Assembly: GCA_963682005.1 (NCBI GenBank)
Contig: OY820914.1
Coordinates: 4,154,001-4,218,000 of the forward strand
Direction: 5' to 3'
DNA from: CAIYUC01 sp963682005
Lineage (GTDB): Bacteria > Bacteroidota > Bacteroidia > Bacteroidales > FEN-979
DNA: 64,000 bases
Part shown: in pieces, positions 53,830 through 63,039 of the stretch
Layout of the letters: every line of letters begins with the position of its first letter
Position numbering within the stretch: position 1 is the stretch's first letter
Notes under the pieces: generated by a model
Told to the model about the DNA's origin: nothing
The model's database searches: none
What the model saw: the letters and a program-made list of their open reading frames with translations, nothing else
Made by a program: the position numbers and the translations under genes

Positions 53830-55278
53830 CTACACTGCTGCAAAAGTATTCCTGAGATCTGCGTGAACAGGGCGATGAGCAGCCAGAAATTTTCGTAAAA
53901 CATCTATCGTTCGTTCCGACCTATTTTCCCGATTGCGTCCGTATTTCTGAGGAACCCCTTGCATTGTTACGAATGCTGTCGCATAATACAGGTTGGGCTG
54001 AACCTCTTCATTACCTGCAAATAATTTGAGAATACGGTGTCCTGGTGGATTTTCTATCTTGAAATAGACATTAAGACCAAGACAGCGCTTAACATACCCT
54101 CCCATCTGCTGGTAAGGATCGCAGGAAAATGTCCTTTCAAGATTCTCTTCCAGCATCATCCTGACTTCGTCGCCCCTCAACTCGACAGTTGAGACAGGTG
54201 GGTCCATGGGGATCATGTTATAAAGGTCATTCAAGGTTATCATCCCCGGAACAATTGGCGCACCATAGCGCCAGCCATTCGAAAATGCCAGTTGTGCACC
54301 TGTACTTTCGAGTAAAGCCTGAAGGAGGAAATTGTCCATAGTTGCTTCCAAAGCAGTACTACGGTTGAGTGCTGTAGCAGTTTCACCGACAACTTCGGAG
54401 AGATCTTTCTTATAGGGTGAAAGTGCCTCCCTTATCAGTTCATCTGTTATGGGATCGGGTTGTATGGCTTCTTCAACTTCAATCAGACTGTGCCGGGAAT
54501 CGACTATTTGTCCGCCATCCACCTCAAGGTCCAGGCGACCCAGGAAAGAACCATGGCAGCCTGACTGAATCACAATAGTTTTCCCGTTGAGAACCGGCTT
54601 GTGAAGTCGGTTATGCGTATGACCGCTGAGACATATATCTACACCCTGAACTTCGGACAAGAGCCTCATGTCTTGAGGAAATCCAAGATGCGAGAGTAGA
54701 ATGATCAGGTCTGTCTTTTCCTGAGTGCGCAACACATCGATGATTGGAGGAAGTTCATCCTTCCCGAGGGTAAAGTATATACCTTCACTGTAGGAAGGCG
54801 GCATAGTCTTGTCCACGATATTCGAGGCTATCCCAATAATCCCGACCCTTAACCCATTTATCTCTTTTATTGCAACCGACGGATATATCTGCTTTTTAGT
54901 CACTTTATCATAAACATTGTTAGCAAGCATCGGATAATTGAGTTCAGCAACCCGCTCCTTAAAAACCTTAGGACCGTATGCAAATTCCCAGTGTGCTGTC
55001 ATGGCATCAAGCTCCAATGAATTTAAAACCGGGATCAACGCCTTCCCTTGTGTATCTAATGCAGGAAATGTTCCGTGCAGGGTATCCCCGCAGTCACAAA
55101 AGAGGCAACTCCCGTGGCTCTCAGTCCGGATCTGTTTTACGATTGCTGCAATGCGTGCGTAACCTCCTGCCGGACGGTATACTGCACGATCGCCCTGCCA
55201 GAATAGTTCCTGATGCAAATCAAAATAAGCATGAGTGTCGTTCATTTGAACAATAGTGAGCGATCTTTTAGCTGCCAT
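53830..55278 (-). CDS. SoxB-like metallophosphoesterase/5'-nucleotidase
   Basis: A 482-residue two-domain protein. The N-terminal metallophosphatase has NDTHAYF, CDCGDTLHGT, AHWEFAYG, LLSHLG and CLSGHTHNRL; the C-terminal 5'-nucleotidase domain begins near residue 290 (VVGETATALNR, NFLLQALLESTGAQLAFSNG). The motif AHWEF-YG replaces the GNHEFD of ordinary 5'-nucleotidases and matches the GHWEFTYG of the SoxB branch. It lacks any export signal, which is unusual because both 5'-nucleotidases and SoxB act outside the cytoplasm. No other sox gene is nearby, so sulfur oxidation is not supported; a phosphate or nucleotide substrate is possible. Confidence 0.8.
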   Translation of the reverse strand: MAAKRSLTIVQMNDTHAYFDLHQELFWQGDRAVYRPAGGYARIAAIVKQIRTESHGSCLFCDCGDTLHGTFPALDTQGKALIPVLNSLELDAMTAHWEFAYGPKVFKERVAELNYPMLANNVYDKVTKKQIYPSVAIKEINGLRVGIIGIASNIVDKTMPPSYSEGIYFTLGKDELPPIIDVLRTQEKTDLIILLSHLGFPQDMRLLSEVQGVDICLSGHTHNRLHKPVLNGKTIVIQSGCHGSFLGRLDLEVDGGQIVDSRHSLIEVEEAIQPDPITDELIREALSPYKKDLSEVVGETATALNRSTALEATMDNFLLQALLESTGAQLAFSNGWRYGAPIVPGMITLNDLYNMIPMDPPVSTVELRGDEVRMMLEENLERTFSCDPYQQMGGYVKRCLGLNVYFKIENPPGHRILKLFAGNEEVQPNLYYATAFVTMQGVPQKYGRNRENRSERTIDVLRKFLAAHRPVHADLRNTFAAV

Positions 55279-55326
55279 TGGATAGTATCTTCGTGTTCCA
55301 GTATTTCCGTTATTATTATTGGGTTC

Positions 55327-57747
55327 CTATAATCCGATTTTTTTGAACAGATATGATTTAGGGAAATCTATCCCAAGCGTAAAGAGCGCTGAGAATCCCA
55401 AAATAGTAAGCACTACAGATAGGTTTAGCTGAGGAACAAGGATTCCGAAAATAGATATGAGAGCAAAGCCTATTATAGCTGCCGTGCTTGATATAAGCAA
55501 TCCTTTCCCGGGCATAGATGACCAGAAGTGCCTTCTTTCCCTAACAATCAATACCCTGAACTGGCTGTTGAAAATAAGACTCAGCATTACGAGTGTGGTT
55601 AGCTCATTCCATCGTAGATGAAAATAATATTTACCAATCAAAATCAGACCGACATCTGCCACAACATAGGAAAGCGCCGGAATAAGAGATGCTAAAATAT
55701 TATTCTTCACATTCCATTTGTTAGGATTGCTTGTTTGCTTAACATTATCGGTTGCCAGCGACATTGTAACAAAATCATTTGCAAATACTAAAAATGACAC
55801 TCCAAGAAGGGAAATCAGGATGTCATGGAACCATAAAAATCCTATGGTAAGTAAGACGACAAATTCTATGACCTTTGCTACCTTATTGATTACCCATGTC
55901 AGCATTCGCTGATAGGTCTGCCTGCTTATTGTTATTGCATCAATGATTACACCAACACCTGGTTCGGTTAAGACAACACTTGCTGCTGCCTTTGCCACAT
56001 CGGTTGAATTGCTGACAGCTATTCCCATTTCAGCCTGTTTCAGGGCAGGTGCATCGTTTACTCCGTCTCCGGTCATTCCGACGATATGCCCTCCTGATTG
56101 TAAAAGTTTCACTATCCTATATTTGTCCTCCGGGTATATCTCCGCAAACCCATCACATTCACGAACAGTCTTTAATTGTTGATCTGCGCTTAGATCTTTA
56201 ATGTCCGACATCCGGATTATATTAGTACCAATACCAATCTGACCCGATATTTCTTTCGCTATCTCTATACTGTCGCCGGTAAGCATTAATGGCTTTATTC
56301 CCAATTTTCTTGCATGGTCAATCATGCTATTTGAATCAGGCCGTGGTGGATCAGCGAGTGGCAGCAATCCTATAAACTTAAGATTATTCAAATCCGCTCC
56401 TTCCGACCTGGCAATGGCGATCGTTCTGTAGCCTTTCTTTGAAAATCCATCAATCGTTTTGTTGATTTCCTCAATTGTCCCTTTATCTGTGATATGGCAA
56501 AGAGACAGAATTACCTGGGCGGCACCTTTAACAGCTCTGAACTGCTTTCCGGCGGTTTCAATAATTGCCTCAGTTCTCTTTACAGATGGATCGAAAGGAG
56601 TATAGGATACCTGCTTGAAATCATTAAAAATTATTCCCGATTTGGCAGCGTAATCAATGATGGCAAGATCAATCAGATCCATGCCTTCTGCGTGGGATGT
56701 GAGTGAGGCTATTCTTAGTACATCTTCTTTTTTATTCCCCAAAAACGGAATGCTGTCGACAACTGATAACTTGTTTTGCGTTATCGTACCAGTCTTATCA
56801 AAACAAATAATATCTATGGAGGCTGCATCTTCCACCGAATCAAGCCTGGTCACCAATGCCCCTTTCTTTGCAAGTTCTCTTGCTCCGACAGATTGTACAA
56901 TGGTGAGAACGGCAGGAAGGGCTACTGGAATCGCTCCTAAAAGAAAAATAACTACGAAGGTCAGGATTAACAAAATGCTAAAATGCATCAGGATAGCTGA
57001 TACTCCGACTAATATTGATGCAGCTATACCAAGATACATCATATATTTTACCACAGCCATCATTACTTCTTGCTGATGTGATTTTGGCTTTGCGATTTTT
57101 ACCAACTCGGCTGTTTTGCCAAAATATGTATTTGCACCGGTATTGATAACAACACCCGTCGCTTCTCCACGCCTGACTATGGAACCAGAATAGATAATGT
57201 CTGGTGGATGTATTTCCAAAGGCAAGGATTCACCGGTAAGGGCTGATTGATCAACTGAAAGATCTCCGGTTATAATCCTGCTATCTGCGGGAACGATATC
57301 CCCAAGTTTTACGGAGATAATGTCTCCGTTTACAATCCCTTTGGCATCTTCCTTTGACCATTTCTTATTCCGCAATACCTTTGCCTTGATTGCCAGTTTT
57401 TTCTTTAAAAGCGCAATCACATTTTGCGAGCTGTTTGAATGCATTTGTCCGATGATTGCATTCATCGTCAGCAGCACAAAGATTATTATACCTTCAATAT
57501 AATGACTTAATACAAAGGAAAGTCCCATTGCAACTTCCAGCAGCCATGGCATGGGTCCCCAGTAGCGCAGCATGAATTCAAGAAGAGAATTTTGTTTCCT
57601 CTCTGCTATTTCGTTATTACCAAATTTCTCAAGACGATCCTTTGCTTCTGAATCAGAAAGTCCTTCTGAAGTTGTCTCTAAGAATTTATACGTCTCTTCT
57701 AAGGATATCTTTTTATACTCAGTAGTTGCTCTGACTTTAGATTCCAT
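55327..57747 (-). CDS. Plasma-membrane P-type H+-ATPase (P-IIIA), copy 2
   Basis: An 806-residue P-type ATPase related to the gene at 68-2674 but clearly diverged. Motifs: TGES at 171-174, DKTGT with Asp at 317, and MTGDGVNDAP. It has the same compact layout and family signature (PADSRIITGDLSVDQSALTG, LTIVQSVGARELAKKGALVT). It is shorter at the C-terminus than copy 1: it ends soon after the last membrane helices, whereas copy 1 has a charged C-terminal tail of about 50 residues. Presumed function: ATP-driven proton export. It lies 48 bp after the nucleotidase start on the same strand, so the two may share a transcript. Confidence 0.88.
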   Translation of the reverse strand: MESKVRATTEYKKISLEETYKFLETTSEGLSDSEAKDRLEKFGNNEIAERKQNSLLEFMLRYWGPMPWLLEVAMGLSFVLSHYIEGIIIFVLLTMNAIIGQMHSNSSQNVIALLKKKLAIKAKVLRNKKWSKEDAKGIVNGDIISVKLGDIVPADSRIITGDLSVDQSALTGESLPLEIHPPDIIYSGSIVRRGEATGVVINTGANTYFGKTAELVKIAKPKSHQQEVMMAVVKYMMYLGIAASILVGVSAILMHFSILLILTFVVIFLLGAIPVALPAVLTIVQSVGARELAKKGALVTRLDSVEDAASIDIICFDKTGTITQNKLSVVDSIPFLGNKKEDVLRIASLTSHAEGMDLIDLAIIDYAAKSGIIFNDFKQVSYTPFDPSVKRTEAIIETAGKQFRAVKGAAQVILSLCHITDKGTIEEINKTIDGFSKKGYRTIAIARSEGADLNNLKFIGLLPLADPPRPDSNSMIDHARKLGIKPLMLTGDSIEIAKEISGQIGIGTNIIRMSDIKDLSADQQLKTVRECDGFAEIYPEDKYRIVKLLQSGGHIVGMTGDGVNDAPALKQAEMGIAVSNSTDVAKAAASVVLTEPGVGVIIDAITISRQTYQRMLTWVINKVAKVIEFVVLLTIGFLWFHDILISLLGVSFLVFANDFVTMSLATDNVKQTSNPNKWNVKNNILASLIPALSYVVADVGLILIGKYYFHLRWNELTTLVMLSLIFNSQFRVLIVRERRHFWSSMPGKGLLISSTAAIIGFALISIFGILVPQLNLSVVLTILGFSALFTLGIDFPKSYLFKKIGL

Positions 57748-57873
57748 TTTGGATAGCTACATTAAGGATTATAAATCAAATACAGTAGAAGACTCCGACT
57801 AAAAATCTTCGTTTTCAGCGAAACCTGCATTGGTATGGAATGGTGTTTCTATAGATTTGACAAATCTCTAATT

Positions 57874-58569
57874 CTATTCATGCTGCAATACCTCAAGCAA
57901 TGTTTTAGCAGCCCCTTCGGAGGATGCCGGGTTCTGCCCGGTGATCAGCAAACCATCCTTTTTTATATAAACACCCCAATCAGGCCCGCTGCTGTAATGA
58001 CCGCCTAATTTTTTCAATGTATCTTCCAACAAAAACGGCACTACTTTGGTCAGGTTTCCGGCTTCCTCCTCCGAATTTGAAAATCCCGTAATTTCTTTTC
58101 CTTTTACCAACGGCTCTCCATTTGGCAATTTGACTTTTATCAATGCTCCGGGAGCGTGACATACAAAAACAATCGGTTTTCCCTGGTTATGAAATGTTTC
58201 GATCAGCAAAACAGAGGTTTTATCATTGGCCAGATCCCATAAAGGCCCGTGTCCTCCCGGATAAAATACTGCATCATAATCATCTGCTTTCACATCCGTA
58301 AGCCTGGCTGTATGGGCGAGTTTCTCTTTCAGGGCCACATCCTTCTGGAAACGGCGTGTTGATTCAGTTTGTGAATCGGGCAACTCACTCTTTGGGTCAA
58401 CCGGAGGCTGGCCACCTTTGGGAGATGCCAGTGTTACCTGTATACCTGCATCGGCCAGCACATAATAAGGTGCGGCGAATTCCTCTGTCCAAAACCCGGT
58501 TTTTGCTCCTGTATCGCCTAATTCTCCGTGTGATGTCAAAACGATCAGTACTTTCTTATTTATTTCCAT
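57874..58569 (-). CDS. DJ-1/PfpI-family protein (Hsp31-like)
   Basis: A 231-residue type 1 glutamine amidotransferase-fold protein. The nucleophile elbow is FVCHAPGAL with Cys137; Glu30 lies in TEEFAAPY, and YPGGHGPLWDL precedes it. The HGELG and GFWTEEFAAPY blocks fit the Hsp31/glyoxalase III branch, which repairs or removes methylglyoxal and other glycation products. B. subtilis YfkM, a sigma-B-controlled protein, belongs to the same superfamily. It is followed in the transcript direction by nothing of note and lies 24 bp downstream of the MDR oxidoreductase, so the two probably form a carbonyl-stress pair. Confidence 0.88.
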   Translation of the reverse strand: MEINKKVLIVLTSHGELGDTGAKTGFWTEEFAAPYYVLADAGIQVTLASPKGGQPPVDPKSELPDSQTESTRRFQKDVALKEKLAHTARLTDVKADDYDAVFYPGGHGPLWDLANDKTSVLLIETFHNQGKPIVFVCHAPGALIKVKLPNGEPLVKGKEITGFSNSEEEAGNLTKVVPFLLEDTLKKLGGHYSSGPDWGVYIKKDGLLITGQNPASSEGAAKTLLEVLQHE

Positions 58570-58593
58570 TTTTGTTTTTTTTTATGATACGAA

Positions 58594-59595
58594 TTACTCA
58601 ATTTCAACAAGCATTTTGCCTGTATTTCTGCCTTCGAAAAGGCTTATGAAAGCTTCAGGAAGGCTTTCAAACCCTTTGCTAATGGTTTCCTTATAATTCA
58701 ATTTCCCTGCCTTAAGCCATTCTGATAATTGAAGAATTCCTTCAGGGAAACGAGCGGAATAATTGCTTACAAGAAAGCCCTGCATCAAAGCACATTTCCT
58801 GAGAAGCACAGACTGCGGGCGTGGGCCGACAGTTGCCCCGGTTTCGTTGTATGACGATATTTCCCCGCAAATAATAATCCGTGCGCCCTTATTGACATTG
58901 GCAATAACTGCATCTGAAATTTCTCCGCCTACATTATCGAAATAAATATCTACGCCATCCGGACATAATTCAGCAATAGCGGTCTCTATATCTGCTGTCT
59001 GCTTATAATTGACTGCTCCGTCAAAACCAAACTCTTCCTTCAATAATTTTACTTTTTCATCAGAACCGGCAATACCTGTTACATGACAACCCTTTATCTT
59101 AGCGATTTGCCCGACCACCATGCCGACTGCCCCGGCAGCGCCTGACACCACAACCGTTTCTGCAGATTTGGGCTTGCCAATATCCAGTAAACCGAAATAA
59201 GCAGTAAGGCCTGTCATTCCTAAGATACCCAAATGATAACTCACATGGGGATCATTCGGATCAATCTTTTGCAATCCTTTCCCCTCCACAATGCATTCCC
59301 GGCTCCATGGCAGCATTCCCATAACCAGTTCGTTCTTTGCGAAACTGCCCGATTTGCTTTCAATCACCCGGGCAATTACACTGCCTTCGATTGGCTTGCC
59401 CACCTGAAAAGGGGTAACATAGGATTTTGCATCATTCATCCTGCCACGCAGGTAAGGATCAACAGAATAATACAAACCTTTCAAAAGCAACTGTCCATCC
59501 TGCAAGGAAGGCAACTCGCTATTTTCGAATCTGAAGTTAGCCAGTACGGGCATTCCAATTGGCCTTGAGGCAAGAACAATTTGTTTTGTGATCAT
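58594..59595 (-). CDS. NADP-dependent MDR oxidoreductase (PTGR/CurA-like)
   Basis: A 333-residue medium-chain reductase without zinc ligands. Seen: the start of the PTGR/curcumin-reductase family (IVLASRPIGMPVLANF), DPYLRGRMND, the NADP motif VVSGAAGAVGMVVGQIAK, CxVTGIAGSDEK-like CHVTGIAGSDEKVKLL, and IDIYFDNVGGEI-type VDIYFDNVGGEISD. Relatives reduce the carbon-carbon double bond of alpha,beta-unsaturated ketones and aldehydes. It pairs with the DJ-1/PfpI gene 24 bp downstream, so both may handle reactive carbonyls from lipid or sugar oxidation. Confidence 0.9.
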   Translation of the reverse strand: MITKQIVLASRPIGMPVLANFRFENSELPSLQDGQLLLKGLYYSVDPYLRGRMNDAKSYVTPFQVGKPIEGSVIARVIESKSGSFAKNELVMGMLPWSRECIVEGKGLQKIDPNDPHVSYHLGILGMTGLTAYFGLLDIGKPKSAETVVVSGAAGAVGMVVGQIAKIKGCHVTGIAGSDEKVKLLKEEFGFDGAVNYKQTADIETAIAELCPDGVDIYFDNVGGEISDAVIANVNKGARIIICGEISSYNETGATVGPRPQSVLLRKCALMQGFLVSNYSARFPEGILQLSEWLKAGKLNYKETISKGFESLPEAFISLFEGRNTGKMLVEIE

Positions 59596-59680
59596 GATTT
59601 CCTTGATTTGAGAAATTACATTAAAAGAACAGGTTATCTGTCGACAGCATCAGCAAACAACAGGACAAATCCGGCAATCG

Positions 59681-60433
59681 TCATAAATCCAGGTGAATAG
59701 CACAGCCATCGAGAAAATTTTGCACCGGTAAGGTCCTGGTATAGTAAAATGAGTCCTCATACTGCTCATTGCAGGGATGGATCCGTACATAATGATAAGG
59801 CGGGATTTTTGAATTATCTTCAAAATCACCGGTATCCCACCAGAGTGCTTTGGGAAGTGAATTTTTCAACACAAATGCTCCTATCACATATGTTCGATAC
59901 CCATGTTGTTTCTCAAACATGGTGAACAGGTTATTGACCGGGTTATTGGTCGCAACTACGACGTGTTTTGCATTGACTTTAAATCCTTCAATGGTCGTAA
60001 TTCCTTCATGATCTATTTTTGATGCCCCGTTCAACCGTTCAAAACCGCAATCTATCTTTTGCTTTTTGATCGTGTCTTCAACAAAGTTAATTGCTGCAAT
60101 ATGACTTTCAGCAATCAGTTTCGTTTTATCTTCACCGAAAACTCTCACCAAATCATAGTAACTGTTATCCAGAGCGGTCATAAGGTGTGCTGTGGTTCTG
60201 CCGGTTTCACCGCTTCCGATGGCACCATCTTCAATCAATACAACCTTTTTCCCTGATTGAGTGAGGCAATATGCCACACTTAGTCCCGCAATCCCTCCGC
60301 CGACAATTACTACATCTGTCGACAAATTCTCCTTTAATGGATTCAGCTTGCCGGGGGTCAATGAATCAGTCCAAAAACTGATATTCCTGCCGGAAGTAAT
60401 CATTGCATCTTCCGGGTTGCTGTTTACTTTCAT
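59681..60433 (-). pseudogene. Internally deleted FAD-dependent oxidoreductase
   Basis: A 250-codon open frame from the ATG at 60433. The N-terminus is a normal DAO-type FAD domain (TDVVIVGGGIAGLSVAYCL, IGSGETGRTTAHL). At CGFERLNG it jumps to ASKIDHEGITTIEGFKVNAK, so about 80-100 residues of substrate domain that intact relatives carry here are gone, yet the frame is kept. After PPYHYVRIHPCNEQYEDSF it runs into an unrelated tail and stops, missing the remaining catalytic part and the C-terminal Rieske domain found in relatives of about 510 residues. It is coupled to the ferritin gene (18-bp gap). A functional product is unlikely. Confidence 0.6.
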
Positions 60434-60451
60434 TTCGACCAATTGGTTCTT

Positions 60452-61003
60452 TTACGGTTTTTCTGCAGTTACATCCTGCGCTGATGCTGCTCCATCAGGT
60501 GTTTTTTCCAAATCCCTGTCTAAAGAATAAAGCGCAATGCTGGTCGCTTTTTCACCGCCTGCAATTTTCAATTTGTCCAGTAAGGTCATTGCCAGTGTTT
60601 CTTCTTCTGTCTGTTCCTTCACAAACCATTGCATAAGGTTCCATGTTGCCCAGTCCTGTTCATCAAGACTCATTTTTACAAGGGCATAAATAGCCTTTGT
60701 ATTTTCAACTTCGTGTTCAAAGATCTTTTCAAAACAACTGTGTATACTTGCAGGAGTGTCATGGGGAGCCGGAATTGCCGTTATGTGAACCTCCGCACCT
60801 CTTTTTATAATGTATTCAAGTATTTTCATCATGTGGTTGCGCTCCTCCTGTGCATGCCTGAAAAGAAAATTGGCTATTCCACCGAATCCCTGGTGGCTGA
60901 TCCATGAAGCGTAGGATAAATATATTTGTGATGCGTGTGCTTCTTTCGTCATTTGCGCATTCAACGCTGTGGCAAGCGTTTTTGAAAGTCTGTTCGTGTT
61001 CAT
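60452..61003 (-). CDS. Ferritin (bacterial non-haem type)
   Basis: A 183-residue ferritin that oxidises Fe(II) and stores Fe(III) in a 24-subunit cage. The four-helix bundle shows the ferroxidase Glu/His pattern: KEAHASQIYLSYASWISHQG, FRHAQEERNHMMKILEYI, then HEVENTKAIYALVKMSLDEQ and LMQWFVKEQTEEETLAMTLL. The C-terminal 25 residues (DRDLEKTPDGAASAQDVTAE) are an extra acidic tail. Promoter: 42-bp-element site e. It is the first gene of a unit with the damaged FAD oxidoreductase. Iron sequestration fits the oxidative-stress theme. Confidence 0.93.
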   Translation of the reverse strand: MNTNRLSKTLATALNAQMTKEAHASQIYLSYASWISHQGFGGIANFLFRHAQEERNHMMKILEYIIKRGAEVHITAIPAPHDTPASIHSCFEKIFEHEVENTKAIYALVKMSLDEQDWATWNLMQWFVKEQTEEETLAMTLLDKLKIAGGEKATSIALYSLDRDLEKTPDGAASAQDVTAEKP

Positions 61004-61118
61004 TTATTTTTTGTTTTATATGATTAAAATATTTCTTCGGCAATTGATTTAACAGGTATATGCAGATTGTTCATACACTTCAACTTTTATGCGGGAACAA
61101 GACTGATTACCGCAATAC

Positions 61119-61187
61119 CAAAGGTCAATATCTTCCTTACTTTTCGTGTTATATAATATTGAAATATTTTTACATAATTCACACATC
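61119..61187 (-). promoter_or_regulatory. 42-bp stress element plus -7 box (site e)
   Basis: On the minus strand the element (61187-61146) has GATGTGTGAATT, ATGTAAAA and ATTATATAACAC; 25 bp later TTTG at 61122-61119 in GACCTTTG. It serves ferritin, with a leader of about 110 nt. Confidence 0.75.
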
Positions 61188-61286
61188 TTTTACCGATAGT
61201 AATTCGCCGCTTTGGTTTTGCGATGAATTCATGCGTGATATACCTGCCCAATATTTTTTGGAGGTTCTGACATTCCCGTACTTTAT

Positions 61287-62210
61287 CTAATGGGTTTTTA
61301 GCGGAATATCTTTATTGGCAGTTTCCGTAGGAATTACATTGCCTGAATTCCTGACGGAATAAGCGTGTGTAAATTCTGCACCGTACAAAACCAACATGGA
61401 AGAATAAGAAAACCACAGCAAAATTAAAATCATTGAACCTGCGGCGCCATATCCTATACCAGGGTTTGCTTTTGAGAAGTATAATTCCAGGCCAACTTTC
61501 CCCATTTCAAAAAGAAAGGTAGTAAGGAATGAGCCGATCCATACGTCCTTCCATTTGACTTCGGCATCCGGAAAAATTTTAAACATCAGCGCAAACAGTA
61601 CAGCCATGATGATAAAGGAAAAAATAAAATTCCCCCCCTGTAAGACAATAAGAAACGAATCAGAAAAATGATTTGATATCCACAGACCAAATGCCGATAA
61701 CATTGCAGATACTATTAGTGATACAATAAGCAAAAACGTTATCGCCACAATCAGTCCGAAGGAAAAAAGCCGAACCTTGATCTCCTTCCAAATTTCCGAC
61801 TTTGTGCTATCAACCCTGACTTCCCAGATGATATTCAGCGATTGCTTAAATTGAGCGAATACACCCGTTGCACCCACAAGAATTACAATCAACCCGATAA
61901 CAGTTAACCAAACAGAATTCTGCATCCTGCTTGCTTGTTCAATTATGTTCTGAATCTGAATGGCTGTTTCTGCACCAAACATGGAAGTGATTTGCTCGGT
62001 AATATACTTTTTCACTACATCGCGTCCAAAAAAATATCCGGCGAATGTTACCATGACCAACAACAATCCTGGTAATGAAAAAATCGAGTAATATGCTATC
62101 ACTGCACTTTCGCGAAACGGGTCTTTTGACCACCATCCTTTAAGCGCGATTTTTAATAGGGATAAATTACTTTTCCACATTTTTTCACATTTTACAGCGG
62201 GAATAATCAA
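61287..62210 (-). CDS. YihY/BrkB family membrane protein
   Basis: A 307-residue inner-membrane protein with six predicted helices: an N-terminal GWWSKDPFRESAVIAYYSIFSL signature (in part GWWSKDPFRESAVIA), helices near 40-60, 100-125 (LTVIGLIVILVGATGVFAQF), 145-175, 190-215 and 225-290. The family was once called ribonuclease BN, but YihY proteins are now seen as membrane proteins of unknown function. The N-terminal third is duplicated as a truncated copy at 32304-32615. It has a 50-bp gap to the upstream outer-membrane protein gene on the same strand, so it may be read from promoter f. Confidence 0.88.
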   Translation of the reverse strand: MIIPAVKCEKMWKSNLSLLKIALKGWWSKDPFRESAVIAYYSIFSLPGLLLVMVTFAGYFFGRDVVKKYITEQITSMFGAETAIQIQNIIEQASRMQNSVWLTVIGLIVILVGATGVFAQFKQSLNIIWEVRVDSTKSEIWKEIKVRLFSFGLIVAITFLLIVSLIVSAMLSAFGLWISNHFSDSFLIVLQGGNFIFSFIIMAVLFALMFKIFPDAEVKWKDVWIGSFLTTFLFEMGKVGLELYFSKANPGIGYGAAGSMILILLWFSYSSMLVLYGAEFTHAYSVRNSGNVIPTETANKDIPLKTH

Positions 62211-62260
62211 CAGATTTTACCGAATGCCAAAATGATTGATGAAATGTGCAGCATTTCAAG

Positions 62261-62884
62261 CTATTCATTAGAAATAGGGATTGCTGCTTTCCTGTGTTTT
62301 CTTACCTCACGTACTTTTCCAAATGGCTTAAGGAAATTTTGAGATATTGTAAATAAATCTATTCTGGCACCTAACCCAATGGAAGGGGATTTAGATGTAA
62401 AATCATACCCTCCAAAAAATGTAAATGCTCCGATTCCAATAAATCCGCCTGCAAAAACACTTGTGAACTTGTTTAAACTGAAATCATTTTGTAATCCCAC
62501 GTCAGCAAGTAAGCCGAAGAAAAATATGGGGTCAATGGTTATTTTATCATTCTCGTTAAAAATAAATTTACCGATAAACCAGGTGTAGCCAACTCCAATA
62601 CTTATTGTAGGGACTACCAGAAATTTACCTTTTACAAGTACTGTTTTACTAAAGGAAACAGGAATGGTGGGAGAACCTAACAGCGTTGCCCGATAAGAGG
62701 TGTAATAGTATAAGGTGTCAGGCCATTTCTTCAAACTTTCAGCGCGTGAACCTCCTGTAGTGGAATCGGTAAATGTATATCCTCTTTTATTTAAAAATTT
62801 TACTGTCGGGCTTTTTTCTTCTTGTGCATTTGCAATTTTAACCAGGAGGATTGCAGAAAACGCAAATAAATAAATTGCTTTCAT
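62261..62884 (-). CDS. Outer-membrane protein, unknown
   Basis: A 207-residue protein starting at the ATG at 62884, chosen because it begins a clean signal peptide (MKAIYLFAFSAILLVKIANA) with an ACAGGA ribosome-binding site; the frame reaches 62935. The mature part is strand-rich with amphipathic segments (FLVVPTISIGVGYTWFIGKF, DPIFFFGLLADVGLQND, FAGGFIGIGAFTFFGGYDF, SPSIGLGARIDLFTISQNF), as in small outer-membrane barrels. No named family is recognised. Its promoter is 42-bp-element site f. The YihY gene follows 50 bp downstream. Confidence 0.65.
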   Translation of the reverse strand: MKAIYLFAFSAILLVKIANAQEEKSPTVKFLNKRGYTFTDSTTGGSRAESLKKWPDTLYYYTSYRATLLGSPTIPVSFSKTVLVKGKFLVVPTISIGVGYTWFIGKFIFNENDKITIDPIFFFGLLADVGLQNDFSLNKFTSVFAGGFIGIGAFTFFGGYDFTSKSPSIGLGARIDLFTISQNFLKPFGKVREVRKHRKAAIPISNE

Positions 62885-63039
62885 TCCTGTTTTTATGAAA
62901 TATTGATTATAAGTTGCGTTGCGTTGCCTTTTCATATTTGCATTTCTGAATGGTTGTGAACGTTCTGCTCATTCCAGGTTCCTGTGCTTCTGTTGCATTC
63001 CTTTGTTTTAAATTAACATGTGAATGGATTTCTACACTA

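Noticed and set aside
53721..53903. 60-codon minus-strand frame before the cupin gene
   Set aside because: It overlaps the end of the nucleotidase gene and contains promoter site c; no protein family features.
53830..55278. Thiosulfate oxidation (Sox) locus
   Set aside because: Only the SoxB-like motif is present, with no export signal and no soxAXYZCD genes.
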